64,000 nucleotides of DNA from Marsupella aquatica (lineage: Eukaryota > Marchantiophyta), in assembly GCA_973895155.1 (NCBI GenBank), contig OZ316898.1, positions 11,904,001 to 11,968,000 of the forward strand. The letters run 5' to 3'. Position 1 is the first letter of the stretch. Each line of letters opens with the position of its first letter. Shown piece by piece: positions 58,601 through 64,000 of the stretch. A program made the translations under genes and the position numbers. The notes under the pieces are model-generated. The model had not been told where the DNA came from. It made no database searches and saw only the letters and a program-made list of their open reading frames with translations.

Positions 58601-58714
58601 AGAAATATACGTCAAATTGCGTGTTTTCGGGTCGTCATTTGACGATTTGACGTGCCCGACAAGGCGTCAAGGTGCCCGTCAGATTAAACCGGGCTGCCAA
58701 GGTCTCGATCTCTG

Positions 58715-61700
58715 ATGGGTACATCAGCAGCTGCATCAATTGTCCTCTCGCAGTTGACCGTTCCCGTCCCTCGACTAGTCATCCATCACTATCACCCCTT
58801 CCTCCCCCGGCGTTCACTAATACTCTCTCGAAAACCTCTATGGAAAAGCCCCTGCCTCCCAGCTGCGATTTCGGTGCACATTAGTAATTTGAGACCTGCC
58901 CGGAGGTGCCCATTCATCGCTCGAGCCAAAGTGGTGGTCGCAGAGACGATGCTTTCGTCGAATGCTTCACCAAAGCAGCACCAGAAGCAGCAGGAGGAAT
59001 ATCAGCATTATGATCTCCCCTCCACGGAATTGGGATACTTTCAAGACATGTTCGCGTTGCGATCGAAAGCAACTTTCCTAGCTCTTGTTCAGGTAATTGA
59101 AATTTTTGTCTCCGTGGAAGCTCTGAATTTGCAGACTTGGAGAAGTCTGTGCAAGAAACAACGATGTGGCTGTGGAGGAAAGTAGATGCATTGAGATTGC
59201 TAATATTTGTATTGCTACTCGATTTCCCGAGATCCCTTCTGTTAATTCTAATGTGGACACCAGGGTTGCAATTCGGGAGAGACGCAGCCTCCTAATACTC
59301 CCCGCACTAATTCACAAATCAAAACATCACAGCGTGGATCATCAGCGGTAGACTTTATCGGGGTCTGATTAAGTCTTTTTCTGAATTCGTGCTGGTGAAT
59401 TGCCAGCTCTAATGGAGTCAGGCATGACACGTTGAACACAAGCAGATGAGCATGTTATGTTTGAGTTTGGACCAATCATCGTGTCCCTTTCAACGTGACT
59501 GTCATGAAGACTCTTTTCAATGTCTACACGCTATCTGTCTCTCCTCGTGATAACATATGTACATATGACACTGTCAAGGACTTGGGAATTTGCGTAATTA
59601 GAGGCGCTGTGTGGATGACATTTGATTTGATTTTTTAACCCTTTTCAGTTGAGATGTTACTGAAACGGAACAGCTGATCGAACTCTTGAATTCCGCAAGG
59701 GTCTAATATTCTTCTTTTTGGGCAAATCTAGGAAGGCGATCGATTGGCAGTGGTCGTTGACCGCACCGTTCTGTATCCTCAAGGTGGCGGTCAGCCTTGC
59801 GACACTGGCTACATCTCCACCGTGGATGAGAAAATCAAATTCTGTGTGGAGGATGTGCGCGCAAAGAATGGACTTGTCAGTCTTATCCCTAGTCCTATCA
59901 GTTTGTTTGACAAAGGATGAAGACAAGGGTTTTAAAGTACAGTAGAGGATTAATAAGCACAGTTTTGTTCTGTCCAGCTGTGAAATCTAGGTCAGATAAT
60001 CTAGTGATGTGCATTTCGCGTTCAATGCCCCTTTATTTTGATTCCAAGTCATATCAATCGATTTACCAGGTGTGAGTAAAATGTCTCAACCCTCAAATTG
60101 AGCAACAGGACGGATTGTGATGGTTCGTCTCAGGAATCTATAAAATATTATTTCCGTTTATCGATAGCATTTACAGTATGAGCCTGCAATGTGGCTCGGA
60201 GAGAGCAGATCGTCTGAAAGTCAATTAATTCCTTTTAGAATCCCTAATGAGCCAAGCCGTAACCTTGGGTTCTATAGTTTAGATGAGCAGATCTGCAGGA
60301 GCTTGATTTCTTGTCTTTAAGACATGGCTGTAACGAAAGATTCTACCAAGCATTGATCAAACGCTCATGCTGTTATCGCAGGTGTATCATTATGGAAAGT
60401 TTGAGTCTTCTGAGGACACTTCCTTTCAGATAGGGCAAGAAGTACTGCTAACTGTTGATGATTCTCGGCGGTCACAGAGCTCGAGGTTCTTGAGCCTACC
60501 TCGTCATGTCATGGTGCTTTCATCATAGGATTCATTACATCTGCTTTTTTCAAGCCAGAGCCTGGGGAAGCTAAGTGTCGCATAAAGGTGTCATATGCAT
60601 TGGATCTGCAGTTTGAGTCATGAAGCCTGGTGTATGCTTTTTCTTTAATCAATTAACACGAGCTTTGTGAGTTATGTTTCAGAGAAAGACATTTTGAAAG
60701 CAATCCCAGGTTATGCAAAAGTATCTATGGGATGGCAAAAAAGTCTCGAGGTTTCATGTCAGCAGATGGAAATTTGCTTTAGGTACTAACTTTACCTGGA
60801 ATTGTCTTTGCAGGTTACACTCAGCTGGACATTTGCTAGATGCGTGTATGAAAACTATTGGTTTAGTTACTTTCGAGCCAGCAAAGGGGCATCACTTTCC
60901 AGATAGGTATGGTAATCTGGACGTACATGTAGTATTTTCTGGATTAAGAACGGGGTGACTTTTCGATGTTTGCATTATCAGCCTCAGGTTCTATCGTTGG
61001 TGCAAGGGAGTTCACTCATTTCAGTGTTTCAGGGTTCCTGGACTATAAGACTCTCTCGAATTGATATTGTGATGGTAGAAGGGTTATCATGCACACAGGA
61101 GTAGAGCAATGGGTTTATCTTTAATCAAATTCTTCAGACTCTGCTTATAATACATGTGCAGCCCCTTCGTGGAGTACAAGGGTACTATTCCAGCTTCAGA
61201 TATTGAGAAGAAGCGTGCTGAATTGGAAGTAGAAGCGAATCGATTAGTCACAATGGGCGGTTCGGTACGTGCATCTGACATGTTTCACCAAAATTAATTG
61301 TTTTAACTCGCAGCACCGACCGTGAAAGTCTGGTCACTGTACTTTTTCGGTTGCATAGCCCAGAAAAGCAGAGTTTATGTGCTGTCCTCTGTGGTGAGCC
61401 CATAAGTCACCGGGCATTGGGACGCAGACTTGACGTCCAATCAACCATCGGAATAACAGAACGCACGGAATGCCATGATTTGAAAGAGCTGTCCGGTTTG
61501 CAGGTTCAAGCTGTTGTAGCACCTTACGAAGAAGCTGCTAATTTATGTGGCGGGAATCTTCCAGACTACATAGCTAAGGTTGGCTTCTGGATATGACACT
61601 CACCTTTGTTCTCGGTATTACTCACCTACTATAGAGAGACTACCTTTTCATTATCCGGAATTCTATTTTTGTATACCGGAATTCATTTCCATGCTTTGGA

Positions 61701-62241
61701 CCCTGTACGCCACCCGGCGGTCTATGTGCTTTTGAGTCCAATTGTTTTTTCCGCATTTGTTGAAAACAGACAGCATCTGAAGTTGAAATTCGAAGTACTC
61801 ATTGCGATATGTAATTGCAGGAAAGTACTCCCAGAATAGTGACTGTGGGTGGTCTAGGTTGTCCCTGCGGTGGTACGCATGTTGGAGATATCTCAGAAAT
61901 TGGAAGCATTAAGGTTTACCCTGCTGACGATTCTTGCCTCCATTCTTTAGTACATCCTAGGAGCACATGAATGTCCCCACAATCGATGGATATCAGAAAT
62001 ATGTAGAATGCGTCGGAGCTCCAAGAAGTCACTAAATTGGAGGTCTTCATTAGTGCACTTAGAGCCGAAGTAGTGAAGAATTAAAACCGAGTGAGTTTTG
62101 TTGAGCATCATTCATCTCTAAGTTTGCTTTGCATGTTAAAGTATTGTATAAACGCTGAGGTGGGATGTTTTGCAGGTTGCGCAAATTCGTGTCAAGAAGG
62201 GTTTGACCAAAGTTTCCTACACAATTGCGGCTGCTGCATAG
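58715..62241 (+). CDS. AlaX-like alanyl-tRNA editing protein, probably organelle-targeted
   Basis: Stand-alone relative of the AlaRS editing domain; the family hydrolyses mischarged Ser- or Gly-tRNA(Ala). Eight exons fit in phase to 351 aa: 58715-59092, 59732-59875, 60382-60485, 60814-60906, 61162-61264, 61504-61578, 61821-61913, 62176-62241. Motifs: LYPQGGGQPCDTG, then QSSRLHSAGHLLDACM (two zinc-binding His in HSAGH), PFVEYKGTIP, LCGGNLPDYIAK and GCPCGGTHVGDISEIGSIK (Cys and His completing the zinc site), ending KKGLTKVSYTIAAAA. The first about 80 residues are Ser/Arg/Pro-rich with few acids, like an organelle leader. A second ATG at 58949 would give a shorter, perhaps cytosolic, form. The hAT element ends 13 bp (after its target duplication) before ATG 58715, so the native promoter has been displaced by 11.3 kb. 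Confidence 0.9.
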
Positions 62242-64000
62242 TGAGGTCTAGAAGCTTGGAATTTAGAAATTATCATGTTGGTTTAAGATTTTCTCTTTTC
62301 TCCACGCATTCAAGGAGACAGATATCCAGAGTTCGCATGATAAGCCAAGATTAAAAGACTTTCACCTCAATTGACAGCGCCCTCAGGTTTAAACTGGGAC
62401 GGAACCAAACAAAAGCTCAGTACACCTGATATATCTTTGCTGCATGGAATATTTTCATATTTCACACTAGCAAACCTGAGAGCGAGTCAGAGATTACATT
62501 GTTGTGTTCTCAGGTGCTTTTAGCATTTTTGGGGAACAGGGTCGACCATACTGAATATATCATCGGATTGATCAGTATCTACTGAAATTTCTAGTAGCAT
62601 TACATGAGATCGGTCGATAATTCTTTTGCCCAGGATCGTGTGAACGCACAAACTCATTTTAGATATCTGCTTTATTGAGCAATTCTTGTAAACACTCTCA
62701 ACACACAAAAATTGACCCGTCACTCAGAGGTTAATATAAGTGATAGCTTTGAACTTTGATCATGGAGCATCGTGAGGTTATCCAGCAAGCGCTAGGATTC
62801 TAACGGACTCAGGGTAAAGTCCAGAGAAGCAACTTTGTGGCCCTAGTGGATCTTGTCCCGTCGCCTTTCCATAGCAACACGTAGGAGAAAGAGCAGGTGG
62901 GAACATTTGTTAGTCTTGTAAAAATGTGTACACGAATAGTAGGTTCCTTTGTTCATTAACCAAATGCAAGAATTCTCGGAAGTTGGACAAAAGAACCACT
63001 CTGTCCAAATAATTTACAGTAGTTCATTGTATTGGTAATTGCTTGGTAATTGCAAAATGCATTCAAATTGGTAAGTACAATTTTAAAGTAAATATAGAGT
63101 GCTCTATGGTTGTAACCAGCACGCAACCTTCTATGAATCCCCTCTGTACGGGTTGAAATTATGCAAGGACCTTACATTTAGATTGAAGCCCAAGCTGTTG
63201 AAATCATGTTATGGGATGAAGAAAATATACCCACAGGAGGAAGCCGGGAGAAGTAGAAAATGCATGGGAGGAGGGCTAAGGACACAGCATGAAGGACATA
63301 TACTCATGCAAGGCATCAGGAATAATATGACTCATTAGAGAATCTACCAACGGGAGGGAATCGGGAGGCCAGGGTAGAAAATACAAGAGACAATGAAGGC
63401 TAAGGAACCAGCACGATGTAGGGATGAAGGAGCATGATGTGGTCAGTGAAGTGGCCAAACTCTCTTTGGTCCTCTTTGGTCCTCGTTGGTCATGGACCTG
63501 GTTACAATTGGTACTGAAACTTTTATTTTGCAACTACTAGGCAATTGCATCAACCCGACACTGCCACCCCAGGCCCCAAAGCCAGCCATTAAATGTGTTT
63601 TTCCTAAGTAGGCAAACTGCGATTGCATCCAGAAGATCAGAGTCAATTACACAGTCTATGGAAGACCCGGGGGAAGCTATGCACCATCAAAGATTCCTGA
63701 TCTTTTGGGCAACCATTAGATCTAACCAGGTTAATGACCAAAACGCAGTCGGTCATGAAAGACTGAACAAATATTCTCTCTCCTTTGTGACTAGTCTTTC
63801 ACCTACCTTCCTTGAAGCTGTACGCCCTACCTTCTGACTACATCTTTCCTTACACATTCAGGAATATTGCGATCATTATTCCAGACTATCCTAGCACTAC
63901 TATTCGATTCGATTAAGTCGATTAGACCTCGCGATGTCACCTTGGCCAGGAGAAGCTGTTGCTGAATATGTGAAAAGATATACTCTAGGCCAATAGAAAG
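62242..64000. other. 3' flank; no gene recognised
   Basis: About 1.75 kb after the AlaX-like gene with only short unsupported ORFs. CTCTTTGGTC is repeated in tandem near 63460-63480. Confidence 0.4.

Larger units (their letters stand above)
47350..58701. mobile_element. 11.3-kb hAT-type DNA transposon carrying cargo genes
   Basis: The element itself spans 47358-58693 and is flanked by an exact 8-bp direct repeat CTGCCAAG (47350-47357 and 58694-58701), the duplication length typical of hAT transposons. The ends are inverted: CCCGGTTT at the left and AAACCGGG at the right, with looser inverted similarity continuing inward for over 1 kb (G-rich arm, TTAGGG-like motifs, three hairpins). Inside, on the minus strand from the right, is a BED/DUF659/hAT-C transposase. 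On the plus strand from the left are a kinase-like gene, a coiled-coil protein gene and a RING-finger ORF. Between the gene sets is a 1.2-kb cluster of palindromes. Stops or a frameshift in the coding units mean this copy is probably not autonomous now. Confidence 0.88.

Noticed and set aside
58073-58715. Pro/Arg-rich and Gly/Arg-rich ORFs in the right arm
   Set aside because: These have the same compositional origin, with no start context or domain.

Overview
This window is nuclear DNA from a land plant, probably one outside the flowering plants (a bryophyte, lycophyte or fern). Genes have short GT-AG introns and sit in large AT-rich, repeat-filled spacers. The host genes are plant-type: a plastid-targeted EF-Tu, a Zn/Cd P1B-ATPase of the HMA2/3/4 class, a plant-type pyruvate kinase, a dienoyl-CoA isomerase and an AlaX-type tRNA-editing protein. 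The group is inferred from gene style; no marker in the window fixes the species.

Layout. 0.5-2.7 kb: plastid EF-Tu (+). 3.6-9.6 kb: tandem repeats and decayed repeat sequence. 9.7-12.4 kb: degenerate copy of the 5' region of the HMA locus, split by two insertions. 12.4-18.6 kb: no gene recognised. 18.6-26.7 kb: HMA metal ATPase (+), ten coding exons, 1,357 aa, with a very long His/Cys-rich tail. 29.7-36.0 kb: pyruvate kinase (-), fifteen exons, complete apart from one missing base, with a SINE in its first intron. 37.5-40.4 kb: three tandem arrays and a decayed LINE fragment. 42.1-42.35 kb: fragment of a GSK3-like kinase pseudogene. 43.4-44.8 kb: peroxisomal-type dienoyl-CoA isomerase (-). 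45.1-46.3 kb: duplicated short-repeat arrays. 47.36-58.69 kb: an 11.3-kb hAT-type DNA transposon with an exact 8-bp target duplication. 58.7-62.2 kb: AlaX-like protein (+). 62.2-64 kb: no gene recognised.

The hAT element is the most unusual object. Besides a BED/DUF659/hAT-C transposase read from its right side, it carries cargo read from its left side: a protein-kinase-like gene, a coiled-coil protein, and a RING-finger ORF in the same frame as the coiled-coil ORF. Its ends hold G-rich arms, and each side has three small hairpins with a conserved centre and arms that differ between copies yet stay self-complementary. The kinase and transposase each have a single in-frame stop, the coiled-coil and RING ORFs are separated by a double stop, and the transposase also has one single-base frameshift, so this copy looks recently inactivated. 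It sits 13 bp upstream of the first ATG of the AlaX-like gene.

The host genes do not form a pathway. EF-Tu and (by inference) the AlaX-like protein serve protein synthesis, HMA exports or sequesters zinc/cadmium, pyruvate kinase acts in glycolysis, and the isomerase acts in breakdown of unsaturated fatty acids.
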